64,000 nt of DNA from Halegenticoccus tardaugens (GTDB lineage Archaea > Halobacteriota > Halobacteria > Halobacteriales > Haloferacaceae), in the NCBI RefSeq assembly GCF_004116405.1, contig NZ_SDIC01000004.1:354079-418078 (forward strand). Reading direction: 5' to 3'. The stretch's first letter is position 1. The number at the start of each line of letters is the position of its first letter. Below are positions 44,202-53,131 of this stretch, piece after piece. A program made the translations under genes and the position numbers. Below the pieces are notes generated by a model. It made no database searches. It had not been told where the DNA came from and was given only the letters and a program-made list of their open reading frames with translations.

Positions 44202-45179
44202 ATGGACTCTCGCGCGTACCGGGGCGGCGCGTTCGCCGCCCTCATCTTTCTGCTCGTCCAGCTCGGCGCGCTCGCGCTCGTGCCGACCTTCTTCGATCGG
44301 GGCTACCAGGCCGTCGAGGACCCCGCCGACCCGACGAACAGCCTCGTCTACGTCGGCGCGATCCTCCTCGCCACGGCGGTCATGCTCGCGGCGTTCAAGT
44401 ACGACCTCGACCGGGTCGTCCGCGCGATCATCGTCTTCACGAGCGGCCTCCTGTCGTGGTACGTCTTCGGGGCGGTCGTGCCGAACGGCGTCCTCGCGCT
44501 CGCGCTGGCCGCGGGCGTCTCGCTCGCGCTCCTCGCGTACCCCGAGTGGTACGTGATCGACGCCGCCGGCGTGCTGATGGGCGCGGGCGCGGCCGGCCTC
44601 TTCGGCATCAGCTTCGGCCTCCTGCCCGCCATCGTGCTCCTCTCCGTCCTCGCGGTGTACGACGCGATCAGCGTCTACGGGACGGAGCACATGCTCGATC
44701 TCGCCTCCGGCGTGATGGACCTCCGCATCCCCGTCGTGCTCGTCGTCCCCCTGACGCTGTCGTACTCCCTCCTCGACGACGACTTTTCGGACGTGGCGGG
44801 GCGCGACGACTCGGACGCCGAAACGGGCGCGGCGGACGAGGAACGCGGCGCGGCCGACGGCGGGTCGCCGAACCGCGACGCCTTCTTCATCGGCCTCGGC
44901 GACGCCGTGATGCCCTCCGTGATGGTCGCGAGCGCGGCCTTCTTCTCCCCCGCGACGCCGCTCGGCGTCCCCGGCGTTCCGGCGTTGAACCTCCCGGCGC
45001 TCGCCTCGATGGCCGGGACGTTCGTCGGCCTCGCGATCCTCCTCCGGATGGTGATGAAGGGGCGCGCCCACGCCGGGCTGCCGCTCCTGAACGGCGGGGC
45101 GATCGGCGGGTACCTCCTCGGATCGACCCTCGCCGGCGTGTCGCTCGCGCGGGCGCTCGGTCTCGCGCCGTACCTCTGA
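44202..45179 (+). CDS. Presenilin-type intramembrane aspartyl protease (PSH)
   Basis: 325 residues with about nine membrane helices. The two catalytic aspartates are in 'LAVYDAISVYG' (YD motif, near residue 155) and 'FIGLGDAVMPSVMVAS' (GxGD motif, near 230). The C-terminal PAL-like position reads 'GLPLLNGGAIGGY', a variant of the PALP motif. A hydrophilic acidic loop (DDSDAETGAADEERG) separates the catalytic helices, as in archaeal presenilin homologues. It cleaves membrane-protein segments; substrates unknown. Confidence 0.92.
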   Translation: MDSRAYRGGAFAALIFLLVQLGALALVPTFFDRGYQAVEDPADPTNSLVYVGAILLATAVMLAAFKYDLDRVVRAIIVFTSGLLSWYVFGAVVPNGVLALALAAGVSLALLAYPEWYVIDAAGVLMGAGAAGLFGISFGLLPAIVLLSVLAVYDAISVYGTEHMLDLASGVMDLRIPVVLVVPLTLSYSLLDDDFSDVAGRDDSDAETGAADEERGAADGGSPNRDAFFIGLGDAVMPSVMVASAAFFSPATPLGVPGVPALNLPALASMAGTFVGLAILLRMVMKGRAHAGLPLLNGGAIGGYLLGSTLAGVSLARALGLAPYL

Positions 45180-45192
45180 TCTCGCCGCCCTC

Positions 45193-45687
45193 TCACTCGC
45201 CGGCGTCCGCCGCGTCGCCCGCCCCGCGTCGGACCATCACGGCCATCCCCGTCTCGAAGTCGCCCATCGCCGCGGCGGACAGCTCCGCCCGTCCCACGCC
45301 GAGGAGGTCCCCGCGTTCGTGGACGACGGCCACTTCGTCTCCCGGCCGGACGGCGGGGTCGACCGCCCGGACGAACTTCGCGAAGACGTTCTTCCCGTCG
45401 CGGACGAACGGCTCGCTCTCCGACCCGACGACGACGCGGTTCGCAGGGTCGGCGAGCGCGTCGACGAGCCGCCGCCCGCCCGCGAGGCCGAGGGTGAACC
45501 GCCCGTCGACCGCGTACGTGACGAGGCGGTCGTCGCCCGCGCGGACCTGCCGGGGTCGGCCGCTCGTCGACCGACTCACGGAGAGCGAGTCGGCCTCCGA
45601 GGGCGGAAACAGCGCCGCGCCCGCGCCGCGTCCGAACTGGTAGTCCGCGACCGTCCGCAGCGAGGCGAGGTCCTCCGTGTCGCTCAT
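45193..45687 (-). CDS. PUA-domain RNA-binding protein
   Basis: 164 residues. The N-terminal 'LASLRTVADYQFGRGAGAALFP' precedes a C-terminal PUA domain ('RFTLGLAGGRRLVDAL', 'FVRAVDPAVRPGDEVAVVHERGDLLGVGRAELS' quoted in parts). This arrangement resembles the C-terminal domains of archaeal tRNA-guanine transglycosylase and related free-standing haloarchaeal PUA proteins, suggesting tRNA or rRNA binding. Start at 45687. It converges with the presenilin gene 13 bp away. Confidence 0.85.
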   Translation of the reverse strand: MSDTEDLASLRTVADYQFGRGAGAALFPPSEADSLSVSRSTSGRPRQVRAGDDRLVTYAVDGRFTLGLAGGRRLVDALADPANRVVVGSESEPFVRDGKNVFAKFVRAVDPAVRPGDEVAVVHERGDLLGVGRAELSAAAMGDFETGMAVMVRRGAGDAADAGE

Positions 45688-45826
45688 GCGTCGCCATCGC
45701 CGGCGGTGCGGGAAAGCGCTTCGACTGCGCGCGGCGGCGAGCACGAGGACGACGACCGAACCAAACTCCGAACGCGCGACCGTCCGTTTGCGAAGACTAT
45801 TGCCGACCGACTGCGACCTCGTCGCC

Positions 45827-46702
45827 ATGTCCGCCATCGGGTCCCTTCGAACCGCGGTCCGGACGCTCCGTCGAACGCCCCTCCTCTTCGGCGTCGCGTT
45901 CGCGTACGGTCTCGCGCTCCTCCCGCAGACCGCACTCCAGTTTCTCGGCGTTCCGCTCGCCTCCGTCGCGTTGCAGGCGGCGGCGTTCTTCGTCGGTCCG
46001 TTCGCGCTCGCGGGCGTCGTCGGTCTGGCCGCGAACGCCCTCGACGGGGCTCCGGTCGGGGTCGGCTCGTTCGTCCGTTCGGGCAAGGAAAACTACGTCC
46101 GGGTGTTGCTCGGGACGATCCTGGAGACGGCGATCGTCCTCGTCTTCGTCGCGGCGTTCGTCTTCGGAACGATCGTCGTCGGGGTCGCCGCCGTCGGCTC
46201 CGGGGCCGGGGCCGAGGCGGTCCTCCCCTCGGTGCTGGCCGTCGCGCTCCTCGCGGGAGTCCCGTACCTGGTCGTGGCGTTTTTCATCCAGTTCTTCCCG
46301 GTCGCGATCGTCGTCGACGACGCCGGCGTGTCGGACGCCTTCGCGCGGAGCTATCAGTTGGTCCGCGCCAACCTCCGCAGCGCGCTCGGCTACTCGATCG
46401 TCGCACACGGCGTCTCGCTCCTGCTGAGCGCCCCCGTCGTCGCGTACGTCGTCTACCGATCCCTCGACGGGTTCGCCGGGATCGGCGCGGACGCCGCGGC
46501 GGGGTCGGGCGCGGGTCCCGTCCCCGGAATGGTTCGGACGGCCCTTTCGCCGCCGGAGGTCGCCGCCGTCTCCGTCGCGTCGCTGGCGGCGACGACCGCG
46601 ACGTTCGCATTCTTGCACACCTACGCCGTGGCGTTCTTCACGGAGACGGATCGGTCGAGTCCGAACCGAGTGCGGCCCCGAGCGGGGAGACGCTACAGGT
46701 AG
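45827..46702 (+). CDS. Haloarchaeal polytopic membrane protein (DUF7847-like)
   Basis: 291 residues with about six hydrophobic segments ('PLLFGVAFAYGLALLPQTAL', 'AFFVGPFALAGVVGLAANAL', 'LGTILETAIVLVFVAAFVFG', 'VLAVALLAGVPYLVVAFFIQ', 'SIVAHGVSLLLSAPVVAYVV', 'AAVSVASLAATTATFAFLHT'). Glycerophosphodiester-phosphodiesterase-membrane-domain-like features such as 'VDDAGVSDAFARSYQLVRAN' are present. Family recalled as DUF7847; function unknown. Its 3' end overlaps the end of the convergent aminotransferase gene by 10 bp. Confidence 0.78.
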   Translation: MSAIGSLRTAVRTLRRTPLLFGVAFAYGLALLPQTALQFLGVPLASVALQAAAFFVGPFALAGVVGLAANALDGAPVGVGSFVRSGKENYVRVLLGTILETAIVLVFVAAFVFGTIVVGVAAVGSGAGAEAVLPSVLAVALLAGVPYLVVAFFIQFFPVAIVVDDAGVSDAFARSYQLVRANLRSALGYSIVAHGVSLLLSAPVVAYVVYRSLDGFAGIGADAAAGSGAGPVPGMVRTALSPPEVAAVSVASLAATTATFAFLHTYAVAFFTETDRSSPNRVRPRAGRRYR

Positions 46703-47856
46703 CCGTGCTCCGCGAGGCGGTCGATCGCCTCCTCTAGCCGCTCCGTGCTGGCCGCGTAGGAGATCCGCGCGTAGCCGGGCGCGCCGAAAGCGCTACCGGG
46801 GACCGTCGCGACCTTCGCGTCCTGGATCGCGCCCTCGCACCACGCCTGATCGTCGGCGTCGGGGGCCTCCCCCGCCGGCAGCATCACGTAGAACGCCCCG
46901 TCGGGGACCGCCACGTCGACGCCGCGCTCGTCGAGGCGGTCGACGAGCATGTCGCGACGCTCGCGGAACGCTTCGACCATCTGGTTTACCGCGGTGTCGG
47001 TGTTCCGCAGCGCCTCGACCCCCGCGCGCTGGACGAAGTTGACCGCGCAGGAGACCGAGTGCGAGTGGAGCTTGCCCGCCTGCGAGACGAGTTCCTCGGG
47101 GGCGCAGAGGTAGCCGAGCCGCCAGCCGGTCATCGAGTACGCCTTCGAGAAGCCGTTTATCGTCACGGTTCTGTCGCCCATGCCGTCGAGCGACGCGAGG
47201 CTCGTCTGCTCGGTCCCGTAGGTGATCTCGTCGTAGATCTCGTCGGAGATGACGACGAAGTCGTGTTCGATCGCGAGGTCGCGGACGCCCTCCATCGCCG
47301 CCTCGGAGTAGACCGCGCCGGTCGGGTTGCTCGGCGAGTTGACGATCAGCAGCTTCGTCTCGTCGGACACCGCCTCGGCGAGGTCGTCGAGAGCGGGCTC
47401 CAGCTGGAAGTCGTAGGGTGCGAGGTCGACGCGGTTCAGGCTGCCGCCCGCGAGCTTCACCATCGCCTCGTAGGAGACCCACGCCGGGTCGAGGAGGACG
47501 ACCTCTTCGTCCGCTTCGATCAGCGTCTGCACCGTCTCGTAGAGCGCCTGCTTCGCGCCCGGCGTGACGATGAGGTTCTCGGGGCCGCAGTCGACGCCGT
47601 CCGCGGTCAGCTTCTCGACGATGGCCTCCTTGAGTTCCGGGACGCCGTTCGACGGCGCGTAGCCGGTGTGGCCCGCCTCCATCGCCTTCTCGGCCGCGTC
47701 GATCACGTTCTCCGGGGTCGGAAAGTCGGGCTCGCCGACCGAGAGGTCGACGACGTCCTCCCCTTGCGCCTCCAGTTCGCTCGCGAGGTTGCTGATCGCC
47801 AGCGTCGCGCTCGGTTCGACCCGGCCGACGCGCGCCGCGAATTCTCCGTGCTTCAT
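46693..47856 (-). CDS. PLP-dependent aminotransferase (aspartate/aromatic class I)
   Basis: 387 residues of fold-type I. 'VVDLSVGEPDFPTPENVIDAA', 'NLIVTPGAKQALYETVQTL', 'LIVNSPSNPTGAVYSEAAM' and the PLP-lysine region 'TINGFSKAYSMTGWRLGYL' are complete, with the C-terminal Arg region 'GYARISYAAS'. Most similar in pattern to aspartate aminotransferase; exact substrate uncertain. It overlaps ribH by 4 bp (ATG within the ribH end). Confidence 0.93.
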   Translation of the reverse strand: MKHGEFAARVGRVEPSATLAISNLASELEAQGEDVVDLSVGEPDFPTPENVIDAAEKAMEAGHTGYAPSNGVPELKEAIVEKLTADGVDCGPENLIVTPGAKQALYETVQTLIEADEEVVLLDPAWVSYEAMVKLAGGSLNRVDLAPYDFQLEPALDDLAEAVSDETKLLIVNSPSNPTGAVYSEAAMEGVRDLAIEHDFVVISDEIYDEITYGTEQTSLASLDGMGDRTVTINGFSKAYSMTGWRLGYLCAPEELVSQAGKLHSHSVSCAVNFVQRAGVEALRNTDTAVNQMVEAFRERRDMLVDRLDERGVDVAVPDGAFYVMLPAGEAPDADDQAWCEGAIQDAKVATVPGSAFGAPGYARISYAASTERLEEAIDRLAEHGYL

Positions 47857-48257
47857 GCCAGTACGTCCACCATCTCGACCGCGGCGTTTACCGCTTCCGC
47901 TCCTTTGTCGACGCGCTCTCGCGCCTCCGCGCCGCTCATCCCCGGGCCGCTCACGCCGAAGGTGACGGGCTTGTCGCGCTCTAAGCTCACCGTCGTGAGC
48001 GCCCGCGCCGCGGCGTCGGCGATGACCCTGTCGTGGTCGGTGTCCCCGGAGACGATCGCGCCGACGACGACGACGGCTTCGACGTCCCGTCGGCGCGCGA
48101 GGCGGTCCGCGGCCAGCGGCGCGTCGTACGATCCCGGGACGCGGATCGTCTCGACGATCTCCGCGTCCCGCTTTTCGGCCGCCTCGCGGGCGGCCTCCTC
48201 CATTGGTTCGGTGACTGACGAGTTAAAGCGCGCCACCACCAGACCGAGTGAAACCAT
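47853..48257 (-). CDS. ribH: 6,7-dimethyl-8-ribityllumazine synthase
   Basis: 134 residues. 'SLGLVVARFNSSVTEPM', 'ETIRVPGSYDAPLAADRLAR', 'VVVVGAIVSGDTDHDRVIAD' and 'PVTFGVSGPGMSGAEARERV' carry the lumazine synthase active-site residues, including the His in 'DTDHD'. It joins 3,4-dihydroxy-2-butanone 4-phosphate with the ribitylaminopyrimidine in riboflavin synthesis. Slightly short but of usual haloarchaeal size. Coupled to the aminotransferase gene downstream. Confidence 0.94.
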   Translation of the reverse strand: MVSLGLVVARFNSSVTEPMEEAAREAAEKRDAEIVETIRVPGSYDAPLAADRLARRRDVEAVVVVGAIVSGDTDHDRVIADAAARALTTVSLERDKPVTFGVSGPGMSGAEARERVDKGAEAVNAAVEMVDVLA

Positions 48258-48374
48258 GTGCGACGGGTTCGCGCAGGCGGTAAAAGAGTTGTCCGTTCTC
48301 GAAAGCGAGACGGCCCAGCGCCGCCGAGGACGAAGGACCTATAGCGCGTCGGAGGATCCATCGAACCGAGGAGA

Positions 48375-48872
48375 ATGACCGATATTCATCCGCACCAGCG
48401 CGTCGCCGTTCTGGCGGACGCGCAGAACCTCTATCACACGGCCCAGAGCATCTACTCGCAGAACATCGACTACGCTTCTCTCCTCGAAAAGAGCGTCCAG
48501 GGGCGCGAGCTCACCCGGGCGATCGCCTACGTCATCCGGGCGGACGCGCCCGACGAGGAGCGCTTTTTCGACGCGCTCGTCGACATCGGCTTCGAGACGA
48601 AGATCAAGGACATAAAGACGTTCGGCGACGGCTCGAAGAAGGCCGACTGGGACGTCGGGATGAGCCTCGACGCCGTCACGCTCGCGAGCCACGTCGACAC
48701 GATCGTCCTCTGTACGGGCGACGGGGACTTCTCGCGGCTCTGCTCGCACCTGCGCCACGAGGGCGTCCGGGTCGAGGTGGTCGCGTTCCGCAGTTCGACC
48801 GCCGAGGAGCTCATCGAGGCGGCCGACTCGTTCGTCGACATGGCGGAGCGCGAGGAGACGTTCCTGCTGTGA
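48375..48872 (+). CDS. NYN-domain (LabA-like) nuclease family protein
   Basis: 165 residues. It has the acidic residues of the NYN/PIN-like fold: Asp in 'VAVLADAQNLYHTA' (near 15), Asp in 'KKADWDVGMSLDAVTLA' (near 96) and 'VLCTGDGDFSRLCSHLRHEG' (near 118). The C-terminal 'STAEELIEAADSFVDMAE' is typical. Likely an RNase; target unknown. GAGGAG lies just before the ATG, and CCTATAGCG about 35 nt upstream could be the promoter. Confidence 0.9.
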   Translation: MTDIHPHQRVAVLADAQNLYHTAQSIYSQNIDYASLLEKSVQGRELTRAIAYVIRADAPDEERFFDALVDIGFETKIKDIKTFGDGSKKADWDVGMSLDAVTLASHVDTIVLCTGDGDFSRLCSHLRHEGVRVEVVAFRSSTAEELIEAADSFVDMAEREETFLL

Positions 48873-48947
48873 GGTGACGCAGGTCCGGTCTGGGTGACCC
48901 GGTCGGGGTGACTCGGCCGACGCTCGCACGGGGCGCGATCGCGGTGA

Positions 48948-48957
48948 GCAGTTATCC
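48948..48957 (+). promoter_or_regulatory. TATA box of the DedA-family gene
   Basis: GCAGTTATCC lies 25-34 nt before the GTG at 48982, supporting that start and a leaderless mRNA. Confidence 0.5.
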
Positions 48958-48981
48958 GCCTCGCGCGAGAAGTCTCCACCC

Positions 48982-49689
48982 GTGATCTCGGGCTCCGACC
49001 TCACTGATCTGGCGCTCTCGTCCGTCCGGCGGTTCGGCTACCTCGCGATCTTCGTCTTCTCGTTTCTCGAGACCTCGATGCTGTTTCCCTTCCTGCCGAG
49101 CGAGGTCGTCGTCCCCTTCGCCGCCGCGGTGCTCGTCGACGGGCCGCTCTCGTTCGCCGCGTTCGTGTTCGCCACCGCGACCGGGGCGACGCTCGGGAGC
49201 CTGTTCGCGTACTACGTCGTCGGCCGCGGCGGCCACCGGGCGTTCGACGACTACGGCGGCGCGCTCCGCGTCTCCGCCCGGGACCTCGACAGGGGGCGGC
49301 GGTGGTTCCGACGGTGGGGCGAAAGCTCGGTGCTCTGGGGGCGGCTGTTCCCGATCCTCCGCTCCGTCATCTCGATCCCCGCCGGCTTCGCCGGAATGGC
49401 CCCCGGAAAGTTCGCGCTCTACTCCTTCGTCGGAAGCGCGCTGTTCAACGCCGGCGTCGCCGCCGCGGTGTACTACGGCAAACAGCAGCCGGCCTACGAT
49501 CTCGCCCTCGCGTGGCTCCGACGGGGGTTCCGACTGGGCGTCGACGCCGCGACCTCGAACCCGCTCGCCGTCGCGATTCTCCTCGCCCTCCTCGCCCTGC
49601 TCGCGGCGCTTCTCGTCGCGGCGCTTCGACTCACCCGCCGACTGGGCGTCGGTTCTAGCGACTCGTCCGGTCCGGACGGTCCCGAGTGA
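48982..49689 (+). CDS. DedA-family membrane protein
   Basis: 235 residues. It has the DedA/VTT pattern 'FLETSMLFPFLPSEVVVPFA', 'ATGATLGSLFAYYVVGRGGHR', 'FRRWGESSVLWGRLFPILRSVISIPAGFAGM' (in parts) and 'LYSFVGSALFNAGVAAAVYY'. DedA proteins act as lipid scramblases or carriers, e.g. of undecaprenyl or dolichyl phosphate lipids. The GTG start is supported by the TATA box. Confidence 0.92.
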   Translation: MISGSDLTDLALSSVRRFGYLAIFVFSFLETSMLFPFLPSEVVVPFAAAVLVDGPLSFAAFVFATATGATLGSLFAYYVVGRGGHRAFDDYGGALRVSARDLDRGRRWFRRWGESSVLWGRLFPILRSVISIPAGFAGMAPGKFALYSFVGSALFNAGVAAAVYYGKQQPAYDLALAWLRRGFRLGVDAATSNPLAVAILLALLALLAALLVAALRLTRRLGVGSSDSSGPDGPE

Positions 49690-49795
49690 TCCCGGGATCG
49701 CTCGGTCGCTCGATCGCAACGCATCGTTTTTCGGGGACGTCTTCACCGACGTCTCCGGCGACGTCCAGCCGCGCGCCACAGTCGCCCCGCGGCGA

Positions 49796-49807
49796 GAGTT
49801 TTTATCC
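49796..49807 (+). promoter_or_regulatory. TATA box of the Hel308-like helicase gene
   Basis: GAGTTTTTATCC lies 24-35 nt before the ATG at 49831 and only about 15 nt before the alternative GTG at 49822, favouring the ATG. Confidence 0.6.
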
Positions 49808-49830
49808 GAGGACGGCGACAGGTGCTGATA

Positions 49831-51804
49831 ATGCACGTTCGGGACCTCCCGCTCCCCGACGAGGTCGTCTCCCACTACGAGGCGCGGGGGATCGAAACGC
49901 TGTATCCGCCGCAGGTCGCCGCCGTGGAGGCCGGCGTCGCCGACGGGAGCCGGCTCGTCGCGGCGCTGCCGACCGCCAGCGGAAAGACCCTCGTCGCCGA
50001 GCTCGCGATGCTCACGGCGGGCGGTCCCGGGCTCTACATCGTCCCGCTTCGGGCGCTCGCGCGGGAGAAGTACGAGACGTTCGCCGCGCTGCCGGGGGTG
50101 AGCGTCGGCATCTCCACCGGCGACTACGACTCGGCGGCGGAGGATCTCGGCGAGCACGACGTCGTCGTCGCCACGAGCGAGAAGGTCGACTCGGCCATCC
50201 GAAACGGCGCGTCGTGGGTGTCGGAACTCGCGTCCGTCGTCGTCGACGAGGTCCACCTCCTCGGCGCGGAGGGGCGCGGCCCGACGCTCGAAGTGACGCT
50301 CGCGAACCTCCAGCGGCGCGCGCCCGGCGTCCAGATCGTCGCGCTCTCGGCCACCGTCGACAACCCCGAGGACATCGCCGACTGGCTGGACGCCGAACTC
50401 GTGCGGACGCGGTGGCGGCCGGTCGACCTCCGGACCGGCGTCTACGCGGACGGGACCGTCGAGTTCGACGACGGGGGGACGCTCGCGGTCGACGTCCGCG
50501 CGGGAGCTTCCGGGGCCGACGGAGCCCACGGGGCCGACGCGGTGGACGCGGTCGACGCGGACGGCGGGGGCCTCCCGGAGAGCGCCGACGCGGACACGGA
50601 GGCGACGGTGGCGCTCGTCGCCGACGCGGTGGCGAACGGCGGGCAGTGTCTGGCGTTCGTCCGGTCGCGCCGCGAAGCGGAGTCGCTGGCGGAGCGTCTC
50701 GCGCTTGACGGATTCGGTTCCGCGCCGGGCGTCGCCGACGAGATCGAGGGCCTCGACGGCACCGTCACCGGCCGCCGGCTCGCCGACTGCGTCCGGTCGG
50801 GCGTCGCGTTCCACCACGCGGGGCTCCGGAGCGACCACCGCGCGGCCGTCGAAACGGGGTTCCGCGAGCGACGCCTCGCCGTCATCTGCGCGACGCCGAC
50901 GCTCGCTGCGGGCGTGAACGTCCCCGCGCGCCGGGTCGTCATCCGCGACCAGAAGCGCTACACGGGCTCCGAGATGGCCTTTCTCCCCGTGCTGGAGGTC
51001 CACCAGATGTGCGGCCGCGCGGGCCGGCCGGGCCTCGACCCCTACGGCGAAGCGGTGCTCGTCGGCGACGAGCGGACGAAGCCGGAACTGGTCGAACGGT
51101 ACGTCAGGGCCGACCCCGAGGCGGTGGAGTCGAAGCTCGCCGACAGAACGGCGCTTCGGACGCACGTCCTCTCCATCGTCGCGACTGGCTTCGCCGACTC
51201 CTTCGGGGGCGTCCTCGACGTGCTCGGTGCGACGTTCTACGCCCACCAGACGCCGGAGGGCGACCTCTCCGGCATCGTCGCGGAGGTGGTCGACGAACTC
51301 GTCGACATGGGGATGATCACGACCGACCGGAGCCTCGCGGCGACGGATCTCGGCGCGCAGGTCTCAAAGCAGTACGTGACGCCCGAAAGCGGCGCGCACA
51401 TCGTCGACGGGTTGCGGACGGCCGCCCGGATGGATCGGCCGACCGAGCTGACGGCGCTGGAGATCGTCTGCGGATCCCCGGATATGCAGGACACGTACCT
51501 CGGGAACCGCGAGCGGGCCGCGATCTACCAGTTCGCGCGGACGCGCTCGGCGGAGTTCACGACCGACATGGGCGACGCCGCCGACTTCGAGCGGTGGCTG
51601 GAGACGGTCAAGACGGCCCGCATCCTCCTGGAGTGGTGCGAAGGGCAGACGATCGAATCCATCGTCGAAACCTACCGCATCGGCCCCGGCGACCTCGAAT
51701 CCCGGATCGAACGCGCCGAGTGGCTGCTCGGCGCGGCCGAGGCGCTAGCGGACCTGCTCGACGTGTCGTTCCCGGCGCTCTCGGCCGCGCGCGCTCACCT
51801 GTGA
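49831..51804 (+). CDS. Hel308-like superfamily 2 DNA helicase
   Basis: 657 residues. Motifs in order are 'LYPPQVAAVEAG' (Q motif), 'ALPTASGKTLVAELAM' (I), 'YIVPLRALAREKYETF' (Ia), 'VVVDEVHLLG' (II, DEVH), 'ALSATVDNPEDIADWL' (III), 'CLAFVRSRREAESLAERL' (IV), 'ATPTLAAGVNVPARRVVI' (V) and 'QMCGRAGRPGLDPYGEAVL' (VI). A C-terminal ratchet-like helical region follows ('FERWLETVKTARILLEWCEG'). Hel308 enzymes act at stalled forks. It is shorter than canonical Hel308 (about 700 or more), consistent with the haloarchaeal Hel308-related group. Confidence 0.9.
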   Translation: MHVRDLPLPDEVVSHYEARGIETLYPPQVAAVEAGVADGSRLVAALPTASGKTLVAELAMLTAGGPGLYIVPLRALAREKYETFAALPGVSVGISTGDYDSAAEDLGEHDVVVATSEKVDSAIRNGASWVSELASVVVDEVHLLGAEGRGPTLEVTLANLQRRAPGVQIVALSATVDNPEDIADWLDAELVRTRWRPVDLRTGVYADGTVEFDDGGTLAVDVRAGASGADGAHGADAVDAVDADGGGLPESADADTEATVALVADAVANGGQCLAFVRSRREAESLAERLALDGFGSAPGVADEIEGLDGTVTGRRLADCVRSGVAFHHAGLRSDHRAAVETGFRERRLAVICATPTLAAGVNVPARRVVIRDQKRYTGSEMAFLPVLEVHQMCGRAGRPGLDPYGEAVLVGDERTKPELVERYVRADPEAVESKLADRTALRTHVLSIVATGFADSFGGVLDVLGATFYAHQTPEGDLSGIVAEVVDELVDMGMITTDRSLAATDLGAQVSKQYVTPESGAHIVDGLRTAARMDRPTELTALEIVCGSPDMQDTYLGNRERAAIYQFARTRSAEFTTDMGDAADFERWLETVKTARILLEWCEGQTIESIVETYRIGPGDLESRIERAEWLLGAAEALADLLDVSFPALSAARAHL

Positions 51805-51855
51805 ACGCGGCGAGCTCCGGCCGCCGCGTCGCCGCGTCGCTTCGCTCCGCCTCGT

Positions 51856-52284
51856 TCAGCTCTCTCGACCGGCGTAGCGATCGACGAGCGCCACGAGCGC
51901 GTCTTTCCCCTGCACGCCGACGATCCGCTCGACCGGTCGACCGGCCGCGAAAAGCACCATCGTCGGGACGCTCCGCACGCCGTACTCCTCCGCGAGAGCG
52001 CGTCGCGCGTCGATGTCCACCTTCGCGACCGCCGCGGGCGTGTCGCGGGCCACCGCCGAGACGATCGGTTCGAGCGTCCGACACGGGCCGCACCAGTCGG
52101 CGTAGAAGTCGACGAGGACGGTTTCGTTGGCTTCGAGGAGTTCCGCGAAGTGTTCGGGGCTCCGAACGTGGATCGGTTCGGCGGGCGAGGCGGTCGGACC
52201 GTCGACGGCGCGTCCGCGCAGGCGCTCTTCCAACCGTTCTCGCTTACGGCGTCGGATCTCCGCCAGTTCGTCCGAGTCGCTCAT
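51856..52284 (-). CDS. trxA: Thioredoxin
   Basis: 142 residues. The thioredoxin domain starts near residue 45, with the active site WCGPC in 'VLVDFYADWCGPCRTLEPIV' (near 70), cis-Pro in 'GVRSVPTMVLFAAG' and 'VGVQGKDALVALVDRY'. An N-terminal extension of about 40 charged residues (ELAEIRRRKRERLEERLRGR) is common in haloarchaeal thioredoxins. General cytosolic disulfide reductant; the reducing partner is not nearby. Confidence 0.93.
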   Translation of the reverse strand: MSDSDELAEIRRRKRERLEERLRGRAVDGPTASPAEPIHVRSPEHFAELLEANETVLVDFYADWCGPCRTLEPIVSAVARDTPAAVAKVDIDARRALAEEYGVRSVPTMVLFAAGRPVERIVGVQGKDALVALVDRYAGRES

Positions 52285-52417
52285 GCGCGGCCGATACGGG
52301 GCCGGGGAGCTTAGCCTCGCCGCCTTCCCGGACCGCCGCTTCCGTCGCTCCTCCCTACGTCTTCCGGTCCCGTGTTCCGGTCGCTTCGCCGTCTCCGGCG
52401 GCCTCGACCTCGGTCGG

Positions 52418-52708
52418 TCAGTCCGCGTACAGCGAGTACGTGATCACGGCGAATCCGAGGAGCGTCAAGAGCGCGTCGAGGAGGATGCTGACGTCCATCG
52501 GGATGTGGAGCACCTGATCCGTGAGCCCGCCGACGAACGCGCCGAGGGTGACGACGCCGAACCCGATCGCGAGCGCGCGGAGCGCCCGCGCACCGGTCCG
52601 CCGGTAGGCTTTCCAGCTGAAGTACGTGATCAGTCCGCCGAGGATCAAGATTCCCGTCTTCACCGCGATGATGGCGGTGCCGACGAGCGTCGACGATCCG
52701 TGGACCAT
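52418..52708 (-). CDS. Small membrane protein of an HTH/membrane pair (DUF7521-like)
   Basis: 96 residues with three hydrophobic helices: 'LVGTAIIAVKTGILILGGLI', 'ALRALAIGFGVVTLGAFVGG' and 'ISILLDALLTLLGFAVITYS' (approximate). The layout matches the haloarchaeal family recalled as DUF7521, which is typically paired with a winged-helix gene, as here. ATG at 52708 begins one base after the upstream TAA. Possibly the effector or sensor controlled by that regulator. Confidence 0.82.
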   Translation of the reverse strand: MVHGSSTLVGTAIIAVKTGILILGGLITYFSWKAYRRTGARALRALAIGFGVVTLGAFVGGLTDQVLHIPMDVSILLDALLTLLGFAVITYSLYAD

Positions 52709-52709
52709 C

Positions 52710-53084
52710 TTACGTCTCCCTCCTGACTTCGGCCCACAGCGCGGCCAGCCGCTCGTCAGGACCGCGCTCGCGCGGTTCGATCGCCACCGTGAGGTCGCGG
52801 TCGTCGGTCAGCGTCACGACGACCGATCGAAACCCGACGTCGTACCGCGTCGTGTGGTGGCCGTCGCTTCGGATCTCCGTCCGCTCGGCGAGCAGCGACG
52901 CGTCGGTCAAAAGTTCGAGCTTCCGGTAGGTCGTCGATAGCGGGATGTCGCAGCGTTCCGAGAGTTCACTTGCCGTCATTGGTTCCGAGAGACTCTTTAT
53001 GATCGTCCTTGCGGCCGGATCGTCGAGCGCGTCGAGAACGGTCTCGAGGCCCGCCCCGTCTCGTGAGTGCCGGTCGCGCACCAT
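52710..53084 (-). CDS. ArsR-like winged-helix transcriptional regulator
   Basis: 124 residues. 'TVLDALDDPAARTIIKSLSE', 'MTASELSERCDIPLSTTYRKLELLTDASLL' (winged helix, in parts) and 'HTTRYDVGFRSVVVTLTDD' (wing and C-terminal strand) are clear. Start at 53084 (MVRDRHSRDG) is chosen because the strong TATA ACTTATATC lies 26-34 nt upstream; the longer frame would begin upstream of that promoter. Co-transcribed with the DUF7521-like membrane gene. Confidence 0.87.
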   Translation of the reverse strand: MVRDRHSRDGAGLETVLDALDDPAARTIIKSLSEPMTASELSERCDIPLSTTYRKLELLTDASLLAERTEIRSDGHHTTRYDVGFRSVVVTLTDDRDLTVAIEPRERGPDERLAALWAEVRRET

Positions 53085-53107
53085 CGGTTGATACCAGTCT
53101 GTCCCCC

Positions 53108-53118
53108 GATATAAGTAC
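53108..53118 (-). promoter_or_regulatory. TATA box of the HTH/DUF7521-like operon
   Basis: On the minus strand GTACTTATATC ends about 24 nt before the ATG at 53084. It lies within 25 bp of the stop codon of the upstream oxidoreductase gene, so it is an independent promoter. Confidence 0.65.
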
Positions 53119-53131
53119 CCCCGATCGTCGT